In this document: positions 23,031 through 35,299 of the stretch, piece by piece | Layout: each line of letters starts with the position of its first letter | Position numbering within the stretch: position 1 is the first letter of the stretch | Assembly: GCA_022495005.1 (NCBI GenBank) | Contig: JAGYXB010000612.1 | Coordinates: 1,364,001 to 1,428,000 of the forward strand | From: Rhyacophila brunnea | Taxonomy: Eukaryota > Arthropoda > Insecta > Trichoptera > Rhyacophilidae | Length of the DNA: 64,000 bases | Reading direction: 5' to 3' | Notes under the pieces: generated by a model | The model's database searches: none | Seen by the model: the letters and a program-made list of their open reading frames with translations, nothing else | What the model was told of the DNA's origin: nothing | Program-made: the position numbers and the translations under genes

Positions 23031-24880
23031 GCAATTAAAACCGTTTCAACGCCAATCAACCCAGCACTCAAACACAGACTAGACCTACCAAAACACATCA
23101 GATTACTCATAACGGCCAAAAACCGTCACCGAAAACTCGGACAACGACAGGCGATCCGACCGCATTTGCAAGAGCCAAAGAGCTCAAAAAACAAATCGAC
23201 AAATAAATCTCCGATTACCAAAACAATAGATGGATTAACCAACTTAAAGACCTAGTGAAGCGTACCAACCCATACTGGGCACTCAGTAAAATTTTAAGGG
23301 CAAAGAAATGTCCCATAACGACAAAGGCAAACTTTTTACAGACAGCCTAGTAGACCAATTCACACCAAACCCGATAGACTCCAAAAACACACAAGCCAAA
23401 CGTCATCTTAGCTTTATCGACAGAGAAGTCGGCGCAATATTAAACTCAACCCATAGCCCTCCACCACAACCTCTAACAGCTGCTACTACAGCTGAAATAG
23501 ATTACATAATTAAGTGACGGTAACGATGGAATTAGCAATCTCACCCCAAAAAAGCTCCCAGACAATAGCGTAGAGTCTCTTACAAACATTATCAACGCCT
23601 GCCTTGAGCAACCTTTCCTGACACCTGGAAAACAGCAGACATAATACTCCTGCCAAAACCAGCAAAAATCTAAAACTGCCTCAAAGCCACAGACCAATCA
23701 GCCTGCGCTCCACAATGAGCAAGATATTAGAAAGAGTCATAAACTCTAGACTCAGCATCTCTATACACGAGAAAAAACTCCTTCCAGATGAACAACACGG
23801 TTTTAGATTAAGTCACTCCACGAACCACCAACTGCCCGCACCACAGAATACATTTCCGAGGCTCTAAACCAACGAATATTAGACTTAACCAAAGCCTTCG
23901 ATAAAGTCTGAATCGAAGGACTAATATTCAAGCTCTCTAGAGCCGAAATCGATCTCCCAATGATAAAAATACTCAACTCCTTCCTCACTAGAAAGCAGTT
24001 CTAAGTCAAATACTACGGCACTAGCTCCACCATACGGACACTAAAGCTGGAGTCCCACAAGACTCTGTCCTAGCTCCCACACTGTATAACCTACATACTA
24101 GGAACATTTCCATCCCAGATAACAGCGCCCAAAAATCATGTATCATAGTCCAATACGCTGAACCCGCTGACGATACCGCCATACTTGCCAGATCAATGAA
24201 CTACAACCAAGTCGTAAAAATAGTCCAGGAAGCTGCAAATACTACATCTACATGGTGCGACACTTGGCGTATCAAAATAAATGCAGACAAAAGCGCAGCA
24301 CTCGCATTCGCCAGACGTAAAAACAAACATTTCCGAAAAAGGAAAAAGCTTCAAATGCACAATATACTAATCCCCTTGTCAAACTCCGTCAAATACCTAG
24401 GCCTCCACCTAGATAGCAGACTCAGCTTCGTCAAGCACATAGACGCCAAAGACAAACAAGCCAGATTCACAAAAGCTAGATTAACTCCAATGATAGGCTA
24501 CAGAAGCAAGCTCTCCCTCAGAGGCAAACACCTGCTGTGTATAGCAATAATCAGACCCATAATTACACACGCCTGCCCCATATGGGCTCATAGCAGCTCC
24601 AACCATTTAAAAAAGCTACAAAGAATACAAAACACGATTCTAAGAATGATTACAAACGCTCCCAAATACGCCCGAAACTCTGTCATTCACAGAGAAGTAG
24701 TAGAAATAGAAAAACTAGACAGTCATATCCAGAAACTAGCAATCAAATTCTACGACTCAATGGAAAACCAACCAAACCAAAGTATTAAAAACCTCCAAGA
24801 ATACGACGAGAACGTCCCCACTAAATTCAATAGACCCATAACAATACTTAGAAACAGACCACCCCCCCCAAAATAAAAAC
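23030..24880 (+). pseudogene. Jockey-type ORF2, reverse transcriptase domain
   Basis: Downstream of the endonuclease the RT is readable only by changing frames. SLRSTMSKILERVINSRLS and LLPDEQHGFRLSHSTNHQL lie near 23700-23830. LDLTKAFDKV (first catalytic Asp region) lies near 23880 with stops around it, and YAEPADDTAIL near 24153-24185 has extra residues inside the YADD box. The last frame (24196-24876, 226 aa) is open and carries WRIKINADKSAALAFARR, SVKYLGLHLDSRLSFVKHI and the tail HACPIWAHSS. It is the same family as the antisense copy in the insert but clearly diverged. Dead. Confidence 0.9.
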
Positions 24881-25151
24881 AAAAAAGGTGAGATAAAATT
24901 AAAAAGGACAGTAACAAAACAAAAAAGATAATAGATTTTTCATTCCAGATCCACGCTGACAAAGCTGACCATCCCCGACGACCAAATTACTAATCCACTT
25001 CCCTCACAGATTAAAACCACAGCGGAGGGGTTTTTGGCCGGGGGTGTCATACGCATACTCCCGGAGTTTTTCACCCCTCCGCAGCTCAATTATTGATGAG
25101 TAACCGGGCTTATGACCCGGAGGATGCGACCTGATGTGATTTATTGCGATA
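24881..25151 (+). other. 3' UTR of the Jockey-type element and junction
   Basis: A-rich sequence (aaataaaaacaaaaaagg) follows the ORF2 stop. After about 25010 a GC-richer stretch with gggtgtcatacgcatactcc and ccgggcttatgacccgg (a short hairpin) appears. The exact 3' end could not be fixed. Confidence 0.45.
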
Positions 25152-25374
25152 CAGTGCTCGAAATGGACCGGAACACACCGGAGCGCCGTTCCGGTTCATG
25201 CATTTGGCAAAGTTATCGCTCCGTCTCGTGGAAAAAATATTTTGACCGTCTGACCTAGATAGGCCATATAACAAAAAAATTAACACACTTATTTTCATAA
25301 AATTTGATGACTCTTAATATTTTCAGAAAATTGTCAAGCGCTCCGGTTCGTAAACTTTTCCATTTCGAGCGCTG
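25152..25374. mobile_element. CAGTGCTCGAAATGG-family hAT miniature (223 bp)
   Basis: It begins CAGTGCTCGAAATGGACCGG and ends CCATTTCGAGCGCTG. The flanking octamers are TTGCGATA (25144-25151) and TTGCGATG (25375-25382), a target duplication with one change. Interior gagcgccgttccggttcat and cgctccgtctcgtgg recur in the other members. Confidence 0.85.
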
Positions 25375-25382
25375 TTGCGATG

Positions 25383-25927
25383 TATTGACTAACTGCGAGT
25401 CGTTCGACCGGTCTTCTTGGGCTTGCGCGCTTGGATCCCTCCAAAACCAGACATGGCAAGGGTGGATACAACAATGCCAACAACGGCACGAGACGAGTTG
25501 AGAAAAGACGGACGATCCAAACTCTAAACTTAATACTCATTGCAAAAACACCAATAGAAATTGCAGAGGAAAACCCTCACCCGGCTTTCCTCAAAGGCCG
25601 GAATAAATTAAAATCGCACACAGTAAACTCAAACAAACCTATAATCCAGATCAACAACTTCAGATGAAGGGGATGACGCGATTTTATATGCGCCTCATAA
25701 AATTAGGAATATCCCAAGTCAAGTTTTCCATATTAGTTTTATTGCGCAATTTGACGTAGACTCCACGTCCGTCAGCGCAGCGTTTTGTATACAAAATCTT
25801 CATACAAAATAAATCGGAGTCTTCCTAAGACTAAAAGTTCATAGTGAACTCGGTTGTACGGCATCAAATCACCCGCCGGCGGGTATATACTTAGTCGCGG
25901 TTTTACCTAAAGGTCATAAATACCTAT
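25383..25927. other. No recognisable gene
   Basis: GC-richer sequence with a short frame at 25431-25667 and no motif I know. It may be part of the same retroelement that the miniature at 25152 interrupted. Confidence 0.4.
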
Positions 25928-26243
25928 CAGTGGGTCTATTCTATACGTATCGAACACTAAAGTGATAAATAGTATCAAACTCAGGGTAGGTTTGTATCAA
26001 AATATTAGCACTTATTGTAACAATTACACGAAGTTGGTTTTTATTGTTGCAATAAGTGCTATATTTTAACAGCAGCAAGATAGGTGCTGTTAAAATATAG
26101 CACTTATTGCAACAATAAAAACCAACTTTGTATAATTTATTGTTACAATAAGTGCTAATATTTTGATACAAACCTACCCTAAGTTTGATAATATTTATCA
26201 CTTTATCACATTAGCGATCGATAGGTATAGAATAGACCCACTG
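25928..26243. mobile_element. Near-perfect foldback element, copy 2
   Basis: It has the same family and structure as 7612-7923, with ends CAGTGGGTC and GACCCACTG. The central loop is the reverse complement of that in copy 1, so the two copies lie in opposite orientation. No target duplication was identified. Confidence 0.9.
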
Positions 26244-27400
26244 GGATGGCGAAAATTTTGTTTCCGAACAGCGGTTCTTCAACGGAGGCTCTGATCAGTT
26301 CCAAACTTTTTTTTGTCCATCGGTTTCCAAACTTTGCTGTAGTGGCCCCGTGCGCTTTAATTACCTACTGCAAGTTTCGAGTTTAATTCGATTAATGTGA
26401 ACATACGAGAACTTTAGTCAATTTTATTTTGGACTTAATTCGATTGATGTGAATATTTGTGAACTTTAATTTTATTTTATATCTCTCTCCATAGAAGGGA
26501 GTACTATGTGAAAAATACCTAAAGCTTATGACAGTATATAACTTTATCGGGTGTAAATCGCTCATGTGTTAAAATAATATACTAGTGTAATAATACAAGT
26601 GCGTTTTATTTATATGACAATTGTCAATGTAACACTGCTCTCCATCATTTTGATGACCTCCACTCCCACTCTCAAAGCTAGCCGAGAGATTCGGAGGCTA
26701 ACACAATGGTGATGGTCCGCAAAATATTTTTTGATGTTTTTGTGGTCCGCGGATGTAAAAAGGTTAAGAAACATTGTTATAAATTATACTAGATTTATTT
26801 TTGACCGATTTTATTAATGTTATTTGTATATTATATTATAAAAATTTAATATCAACTATCGAAAAAAATGCCAATCCCGGGATCGTCAAATTGTAATCCC
26901 GAAATCCCGGGATCACAATTTTGGCTCGGGATTGGATTCCTTAGTGCCTACTTACCTATTTTATTATATATTTTTGGCTATCTTAAAAAGACAAATACAC
27001 AAAAATCTTCAAGTTGACATAGGTACATATCATCTACTGATAATTGAGCATTATCTCGAAACCACTTAAACAGTGGTGTTGCTAACAAGTTTAGAGGCAC
27101 CCTTGTGAAAATATTCCCAGAATGATAAACCGCCGTTGCAATATGTATATATATATTACAATTTAAGAATATCAGCTAAAACTGTCAGGATATTTTATGC
27201 TTCGACTATTTTTCAAACTACTTAACTCGTCAATACTTTCTAATGAAGCGACCACATTGTCTGCTTCATGTAAAACTACCACTGCTCACAAAAGTTGTAG
27301 ATAATATTTGTATTCTCCCCATGCAACGCATGATCTGCCTACACCTATGCGACGTCACTGCCTAAGTGACATTTTTGTATGAACGAAGAAAACACTAAAC
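26244..27400. other. No gene; small hairpin at 26873-26936
   Basis: AT-rich sequence. A hairpin at 26873-26936 has ends ccaatcccgggatcg and ctcgggattgg with an inner acaattt pairing, and looks like a very small inverted-repeat element. Nothing else is recognised. Confidence 0.5.
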
Positions 27401-27411
27401 TGACACTTTTC

Positions 27412-27655
27412 GCGGCGCTCGAAATGGAAAATGTTACGAACCGGAGCGCTTAATATTTTTTCGAAAATATTAACATACCTAGTTATCAATTTTATGTACT
27501 TCCCTATGTTTAATACAAATAAATGTTATATTTTTTTTGTGCCAGCCTATTTAGTTCTGATGTTTCAAGGTGTTGTTCTACGAGACGGAGCGATATTTTT
27601 GGGGATTTCATGAACCGGGACAGCGCTCCGGTGCGGTCCGGCTATTTTGACCCGT
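27412..27655 (-). mobile_element. CAGTGCTCGAAATGG-family hAT miniature, degraded
   Basis: The left side has cgctcgaaatggaaaatg and ggagcgcttaat. The right side carries the reverse complement of the family's other end (gagacggagcgatat, catgaaccgggacagcgctc). The outermost bases have decayed, so no target duplication can be read. Orientation is opposite to the copy at 25152. Confidence 0.75.
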
Positions 27656-27962
27656 GACTTTTCGTGAAAAATATGGGTGCCATAGGTCCATCTATAATAC
27701 AACAAAATGTCATCAACATCTTTGCTTAAGAGTGGGCCGAACAGCAACAAGGTCATTCATAGTTCATTCAGAGAGTAATCTCAGCGTTGAAAAGACGTCA
27801 TTTTAATTCAGTCTAACCTCAAAAACCTCTAACCATCGGGGATTTATTTCAAGAAACGCAATAATTATTAATTACAATTCTCGGTCGAATGAATAATCAT
27901 TATTATTATTACCTTCAAACATAACATGTATGCGACGTTAGCTGATGCCGGCCGATGCAATA

Positions 27963-28555
27963 CAGGGCTGTCAAAATAATCTAATGGTAGATACGTTTTA
28001 AAGAGTTACAAAATTTAAAGTTAAAAATAGCTTACTGTACAGATGGAATAATTACATACTTCCATGCGTCAAACGGCATACAACATTCATCTAAAATAAT
28101 TATGAAAAGACTAGCTGATTATGTTATGTTATTTTTGTATTATTCTTATTTTTTTGCTTATCAAAATATTTCACATATTATCTGATGATGTGTATTTTGG
28201 ATATATCGTAATATGTATCTTGTCTCATTAAAATTGCTATTAAGTTTATATAACATAGGAAAATCTGTAAATCATTAAAATGTAATTTCGTTATAGTTTT
28301 TAATTAAACCGGTGCAATTACATATTAGATTTAAACACTGTTGTACTGTGTGACTTTTATAATATCAGATAGCCTTACGCGAGATGGGCAAGATAAAAAA
28401 TAAAACTGTAGGATGTCGGCAGAAGAGTAAACAAAACCCAGCTCATTGGATAACCGAATGGTAAGCAACTGTATAAGTATATTATTTTCCGCCAAATTGC
28501 ACACAATTAAAAACAATTTATCATAAAAACAAGTAAGACGTCTTCGACAGCCCTG
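27963..28555. mobile_element. CAGGGCTGTC inverted-repeat element, copy 2 (593 bp)
   Basis: The ends CAGGGCTGTCAAAATAAT and ttcGACAGCCCTG match the element at 13662-14793. The interior is shorter; no transposase frame and no clear target duplication are seen. Confidence 0.7.
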
Positions 28556-28559
28556 GGTG

Positions 28560-29530
28560 ATTTGATACCTCGGCAGTTTTTTTTGTCTTGTTCTCGTCGA
28601 TTCGCTAGCTTTGAATAAAAAAAATAATCTATGGGTGACCACGTTAATAATCATTTTTTATAAGTATAAATTATTTCTTGCATTGGCTTTACTTACCAAC
28701 AAAATACAATAATTATTGTACCTACCAACTAAAAGTAAAGTTGCGTTACTTGTTTGTAAAAGTGTCAGACTAAATTTAAACCAATCGGGTAAGTAATAAA
28801 AAGTCACTTTCTTTTTATAATAAACTATATTCCACGTTTTTTTAAATATGCATTAGAATTAAACAATATGTACCTATTTTTTTAATAATTATGTAATAGG
28901 TCTTACACATTCAAAATAAATACTATTCATTAATAATGTTTTTTGGATAGCACATGAAATAAAAATGTAGGTAGATATGTATTTCAACATCCTTCGTATG
29001 TTTAGTTCTCGGACAATTTCAGGTTAAAACGTTATTAATATATTATTAAGTTTATATCGTGGCTATCCATCATATTGGTTGCAATTACTTGCCACCAAAC
29101 AAACAGCTGATTAACAAATTGAATTTAGTAACATTTACGTATATTAGAAGATATCATTTTTTGGTCACCCCATTCTTTATTCACTTTGACAGTGTTTATG
29201 ATTTAAATTTAACTAAGATAACATTATTTACTTTAGACCAAAGCATTGTCGGCGACCTTTGAATATTACCAGTAGAGCACATGCAAAAAAATCATATTTT
29301 CAATTCTCGAGGGCAATTCTGTAGAGCGTTCCCTTAAGCCTCATCTATAGATACTACACATATTATTATGTTGATAATCAATTTTTAAATGTAGCAGCAA
29401 ATGTGGTGGTTTCAATACATTATACTACTGTTACACCATGAAATTGAGTAGGTTAGAGGGCTTCTCTACATTGAAATTATTATGCTGTGGTATCCCTTCC
29501 CTAGGCAAAGTGCTAGTGCATAGTAATGAG
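28560..29530. other. AT-rich, no recognisable gene
   Basis: This stretch contains a dispersed repeat at about 29290-29335 related to 14905-14960. Short frames resemble no known protein. Confidence 0.5.
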
Positions 29531-29589
29531 CGTGTTTGAACATGTACCGTTTTAAAAAAAAAAAACGGTTAGGTACATGTTCAAACACG
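29531..29589. repeat. Perfect-arm hairpin around poly(A)
   Basis: cgtgtttgaacatgtaccgt on the left pairs with acatgttcaaacacg and aacggt-type sequence on the right, around a run of A residues. The right arm has two extra bases. It is small and isolated. Confidence 0.75.
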
Positions 29590-29819
29590 CGCGTTAACAT
29601 GATCTTACTCCCTACTTCATTTATCGTTTGTCAATTTATGGCTACGGCCGTATGTTGTAGCTTAGCCACTGGGAAATGCCAATAGAAATGGCGTATTTCA
29701 AAAAAATACTACCTTATTCTTAGGTTAATAATTATTAAAAAGCAAACATTATTCGTAGAATGTTTATCACATTTGAATGGTCAAAGACATAGCTTATAAT
29801 CAGTACTGAACTGTTTACA

Positions 29820-30710
29820 ATATTTCATTCTAAGTTTGATCAACAAGTAGTTAGTAGCACTACGAAATTCACAGTTACGTGCCGCGGCCTGATTATTTGA
29901 ATTAACCCTAGTGTTTGTGGTCACCCTATAAAATTTTAAATATTAGCTTAACATCATGAAATTATTGAGAAATTGGGAAACTTTTTAATGTGATGTATAT
30001 ACAGTTGACTCTCGATTTACCGGGGATGTGATAACCAGGCACTAGATTCTGATTTTAATTAAATTTTGCGTTATTGTGCAACAATTTAACCTTGAACCTG
30101 CGCATATTGTGATTTTTTCTAGTGCGCATGAATTACATAAGCTAATTACATAAGCTAAATTAAATTATTTCTTACTGCTCTTACATGAAGCCTACTTCAT
30201 CGTTTTCTCTCATTCAGCCTCGCTCTAACTACGTTATAAATTGTTTGTCAAAACTATCAAACTTCACGCTTATGTGGTATGTTTATAGATAACTTTACTA
30301 AAAATTCTAAGTAATCTATTATTATTATTAAATTTTTATGGATAACTCATTTCTTATACCTGCGATTGTAATCTTTAAACAGATTAAACACGTTGAACAT
30401 AATATGCAGTAAGGATATCATTATCAGCATCTACCCACGTAAATTGAGTCAACTGTAAAAACAAATCAAATAATTAATGTAATTATTATTAATTGAATTC
30501 GTATTAACTATTTTAAGAACAATATATTATAATATTATGAAATTCTACAGATTGATTTATTAGTTGAGTGTCACACCATTATCAAGACTAACCTTGACAT
30601 TGATTATAAAAAATGTTAAGTTGTAGGTATGTATTATTTTTCTTAGTAAAATAAAATTTCATATTTGAAATTTCAAGCATAAATACTTATTGTACCTATT
30701 GATAAATCAC
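29820..30710. repeat. Dispersed repeat R, copy 1
   Basis: About 900 bases are homologous to 41755-42745 in the same orientation. Shared landmarks are aaattcacagtt, tgatgtatatacagt, tttgtcaaaactatcaaact, atgtggtatgtttatagata and gaaattctacagattgattt. A TA-flanked miniature sits in the middle of both copies. The right end of copy 1 is cut by a terminal fragment of the foldback family at 30715-30751. Confidence 0.8.
30002..30455. mobile_element. TA-flanked pogo/Tigger-like miniature, copy 1
   Basis: The ends are CAGTTGACTCTCGATTTACC and a right end of gtaaattGAGTCAACTG. TA lies directly outside at 30000-30001 and 30456-30457. The TA target and CAGTTGACTC terminus fit the pogo/Tigger group of Tc1/mariner. 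There is no coding capacity. Confidence 0.75.
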
Positions 30711-30914
30711 CACACTTAAGTGTTCGATAAGTATAGAATAGACCCACAGGTCAAGCTCAGTTGGTGTGTTCTTCTTAAAGGTGGGTATCATTAATTGTTT
30801 TGTCATAATTATTTGGTCATATTATTTGTTTAATTTTCATGTCAGTTTTTGGAGAAGTTTCATATAGTGAATAAAACTCGGAAAAGTTGTATTGTCCCAC
30901 TTTATTTTATTCTG

Positions 30915-33900
30915 TACTAGCTGAAGTACCCGGCTTCGCACAGGGTCGCTTCGTGGTTATATTTATCTTAGATATTTGAAAAATAATAAGAGGTAATTAT
31001 TTTTTTAATATTAAAATATCTGTGTAATACAATATGGCAATATGAAAATAATTCTAATAGGAGTAAAGGTCAAACATAAGAACACTAAATTAAAATCGAA
31101 TCCAAAATATGAAAACGCTATTAATGTTATTAATATGTAGTAAAAAAAAAATCAAAATTGGATGGAACAAACAAACAACAAATTTTGTATTTTATATAAT
31201 AATAATTTAGAAACCTTCGCAGGTGTCACAACAACTGACAAAAGTTTCATCGCAATCGGATGAATGGTATAGGAACGCATACGAATAGTAGAAGAAGAAA
31301 ATGGTTGTACTAATTCAAAAACCTTTGCGGGCGTACGCGCAACAACTGGTCAAAATTTCATCACAATCGGATGAATGGCATAAGAACGCATACAAATAGA
31401 AGAAGAAAAGATGGTTGTACTAATTCAGAAACCTTTGCGGGCGTGCGCACAACAACTGGTCAAAATTTCATCACAATCGGATGAATGGCATAAGAACGCA
31501 TACAAATAGAAGAAGAAAAAGATGATTGTACTAATTCAGAAACCTTTGCGGGCAAGGGTACAACACTTGACTAAAATGTCATTAATCGGATGAATGGTAT
31601 AGGAACGCATACGAATAGAAGTAGAAGATGATTTTCTAATTCAGAAATCTTCGTGGGCATGCGCACGACAACTCACCAAAGTTTCATTGCAATCGGATGA
31701 ATGGTGTAGGTACGCATTCGAATAGAAGAAGAAGATGATGGTTGTACTAATTCAGAAACCTTCGCAGGCGTGCGCACGACAACTCATCAAAGTTTCATTG
31801 CAATCGGATTAATGGTATAGGAACGCATACGAATAGAAGAAGAAGAAGATGGTTGTACTAATTCAGAAACCTTCGCGGGCTTGCGCACAACAGCTGGTCA
31901 AAATTTCATCGCAATTGGATGAATGGTATAAGATCGCATACGAATAGAAAGAGATAGAATAGAAGAAAAAGAAAATGGTTGTATCAATTCAGAAACCTTT
32001 GCGGGCATGAACACAACACTTGATCAAATTTTCATTGCAATCGGATGAATGGTATAGGAACGCATACGAATAGAAGAAGAAGAAGAAGATGGTTGTACTT
32101 ATTCAGAACCCTTCGCGGGCGTGCTCACAACAACTGGTCCAAATTTCATCACAATCGGATGAATGGCATAAGAACGCATACAAATAGAAGAAGAAAAAGA
32201 TGATTGTACTAATTCAGAAACCTTTGCGGGCAAGGGCACAACACTTGATCAAAATGTCATTGCAATCGGATGAATGGTATAGGAACGCATACGAATAGAA
32301 GTAGAAGATGATTTTCTAATTCAGAAATCTTCGTGGGCATACGCACGACAACTCACCAAAGTTTCATTGCAATCGGATGAATGGTGTAGGTACGCATTCG
32401 AATATAAGGAGAAGATGATGGTTTTACTAATTCAGAAACCTTCGCAGGCGTGCGCACGACAACTCACCAAAGTTTCATTGCAATCGGATGGATGGTATAG
32501 GTACGCATACGAATAGAAGAAGAAGAAGATGGTTGTACTAATTCAGAAACCTTCGCGGGCTTGCGCACAACAACTGGTCAAAATTTCATCGCAATTGGAT
32601 GAATGGTATAAGATCGCATACGAATAGAAGAAGATAGAATAGAAGAAAAAGAAGAAGAAAATGGTTTTATCAATTCAGAAACCTTTGCGGGCGTGAACAC
32701 AACACTTGATCAAATTTTCATTGCAATCCGATGAATGGTATAGGAACGCATACGAATAGAAGAAGAAGAAGAAGATGGTTGTACTAATTCAGAACCCTTT
32801 GCGGGCGTGCTCACAACAACTGGTCAAAATTTTATCGCAATCGGATGAATGGTATAAGAACGCATACAAATAGAAGAAGATAGAATAGAAGAAAAAGAAA
32901 ATAGTTGTATCAATTCAGAAACCTTTGCAGCGTGAGCACAACACTTGATCAAAATTTTATTGCAATCGGATGAATGGTATAGGAACGCATACGAATAGAA
33001 GTACAAGATGATTTTCTAATTCAGAAATCTTTATGGGCATGCGCACGACAACTTACCAAAGTTTGATTGCAATCGGATGAATGGTGTAGGTACGCATTCG
33101 AATAGAAGAAGAAGATGATGGTTGTACTAATTCAGAAACCTTCGCAGGCGTGCGCACGACAACTCACCAAAGTTTCATTGCAATCGGATGAATGGTATAG
33201 GAACGCATACAAATAGAAGAAGAAGAAGATGGTTGTACTAATTCAGAAACCTTTGCGGGTTTGCGCACAACAACTGGTCAAAATTTCATCGCAATTGGAT
33301 GAATAAACTAAAATCAAAATTGGATGGAACAAACAAACAACAAATTTTGTATTTTATATAATAATAATTTAGAAACCTTCGCAGGTGTCACAACAACTGA
33401 CAAAAGTTTCATCGCAATCGGATGAATGGTATAGGAACGCATACGAATAGTAGAAGAAGATGATTTTCTAATTCAGAAATCTTCGTGGGCATGACAACTC
33501 ACCAAAGTTTCATTGCAATCGGATTAATGGTATAGGAACGCATACGAATAGAAAAAGAAGAAGATGGTTGTACTAATTCAAAAACCTTCGCGGGCTTGCG
33601 CACAATAACTGGTCAAAATTTCATCACAATCGGATGAATGGCATAAGAACGCATACAAATAGAAGAAGAAAAGATGGTTGTACTAATTCAGAAACCTTTG
33701 CGGGCGTGCGCACAACAACTGGTCAAAATTTCATCACAATCGGATGAATGGCATAAGAACGCATACAAATAGAAGAAGAAAAAGATGATTGTACTAATTA
33801 AGAAACCTTTGCGGGCAAGGGCACAACACTTGATCAAAATGTCATTGCAATCGGATGAATGGTATAGGAACGCATAAGAATAGAAGTAGAAGATGATTTT

Positions 33901-35290
33901 CTAATTCAGAAATCTTTGTGGGCATGCGCACGACAACTTACCAAAGTTTCATTGCAATCGGATGAATGGTGTAGGTACGCATTCGAATAGAAGAAGAAGA
34001 TGATGGTTGTACTAATTCAGAAACCTTTGCAGGCGTGCGCACGACAACTCACCAAAGTTTCATTGCAATCGGATGAATGGTATAGGAACGCATACGAATA
34101 GAAGAAGAAGAAGATGGTTGTACTAATTCAGAACCTTTCGCGGGCGTGCTCACAACAATTTTTCAAGATTTCATCCCAATCGGATGAATGGTATAAGAAC
34201 GCATACAAATAGAAGAAGATAGAATAGAAGAAAAGAAAATAGTTGTATCAATTCAGAAACCTTTGCGGCGTGAGCACAACACTTGATCAAAATTTCATTA
34301 CAATCGGATGAATGGTATAGGAACGCATACGAATAGAAGATAGAATAGAAGAAGAAGATGGTTGTACTAATTCAGAAACCTTCGCGGGTGTTGGCACAAT
34401 TACTGACGAAAATTTTATTGCAATCGGATGAATGGAATAGAAACGCATACGAATAGAAGAATATAGAATAGAAGAAAGAAGATGGCTGTACTAATTCAAA
34501 AACCATTGCGGGTGTTACCACAACAACTGACGGTTTCATCCCAATCGGATGAATGGTATAGGGACCATACGAATAAAAGAAGATAGAATGAAGAAGAAGA
34601 AGAAGATGGTTGTACTAATTCAGAAACCTTCGCGGGTGTTGGCACAATTACTGACGAAAATTTTATTGCAATCGGATGAATGGAATAGGAACGCATACGA
34701 ATAGAAGAACATAGAATAGAAGAAAAAGAAGAAGAAGAAGATGGTTGTACTAATTCAAAAACCATTGCGGGTGTTACCACAACAACTGACGAAGGTTTTA
34801 TTGCAATCGGATGAATGGTATAGGGACCATACGAATAAAAGAAGATAAAATGAAGAAGAAGAAGAAGATGGTTGTACTATTTTAGAAACCTTTGCGGGTG
34901 TTAACACAACAACTGACGAAGGTTTCATCGCAATCGGGTGAATGGTATAGGAACCATACGAATAAAAGAAGATAGAATGAAGAAGAAGAAGGAGATGATG
35001 ATTTTTCTAATTCAGAATCCTTCATGGGTGTGCATACAACCACTAACCAAAATTTCATTGCAATCGGATTAATGGTATAGGAACCATACGAATAAAAGAA
35101 AATAGAATGAAGAAGAAGAAGAAGATGATGATTTTTCTAATTCAGAAACCTTCATGAGACAGACAGACATACAGACAGACAGACATTCATTTTTATATAT
35201 TAGTATAGCCTATACTCTTCGCGCAAGTGCAAGCAATAAGTTGACAAAGTTTTATCATAAAGTACCCTGCTAAAAAATCTTGGTCCATTT
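30915..35290 (-). repeat. Minisatellite-bearing repeat element, copy 2, higher-order array
   Basis: This is the reverse complement of the element at 300-2400. Its flank begins near 30915 with ctgaagtacccggcttcgca. About 35 units of ~111 bases fill 31215-35160, and the (ACAG)n part and ttttatatattagtatag end lie at 35150-35206. Each unit has gcaatcggatgaatggtat, acgcatacgaatagaag, a GAA tract and tactaattcagaaacctt. Variant units recur in order: tcgtgggcat-type units at about 31651, 32331 and 33031 are 680-700 bases apart, showing a higher-order repeat. The minus-strand open frames (32824-33006, 34496-34780) are repeat artefacts. Confidence 0.9.
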
Positions 35291-35299
35291 CGATGGATT

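Noticed and set aside
31215..35160. A CRISPR-like array of regularly spaced repeats
   Set aside because: The units are contiguous ~111-base minisatellite units with no unique spacers between short repeats, in a eukaryotic transposon-rich context.
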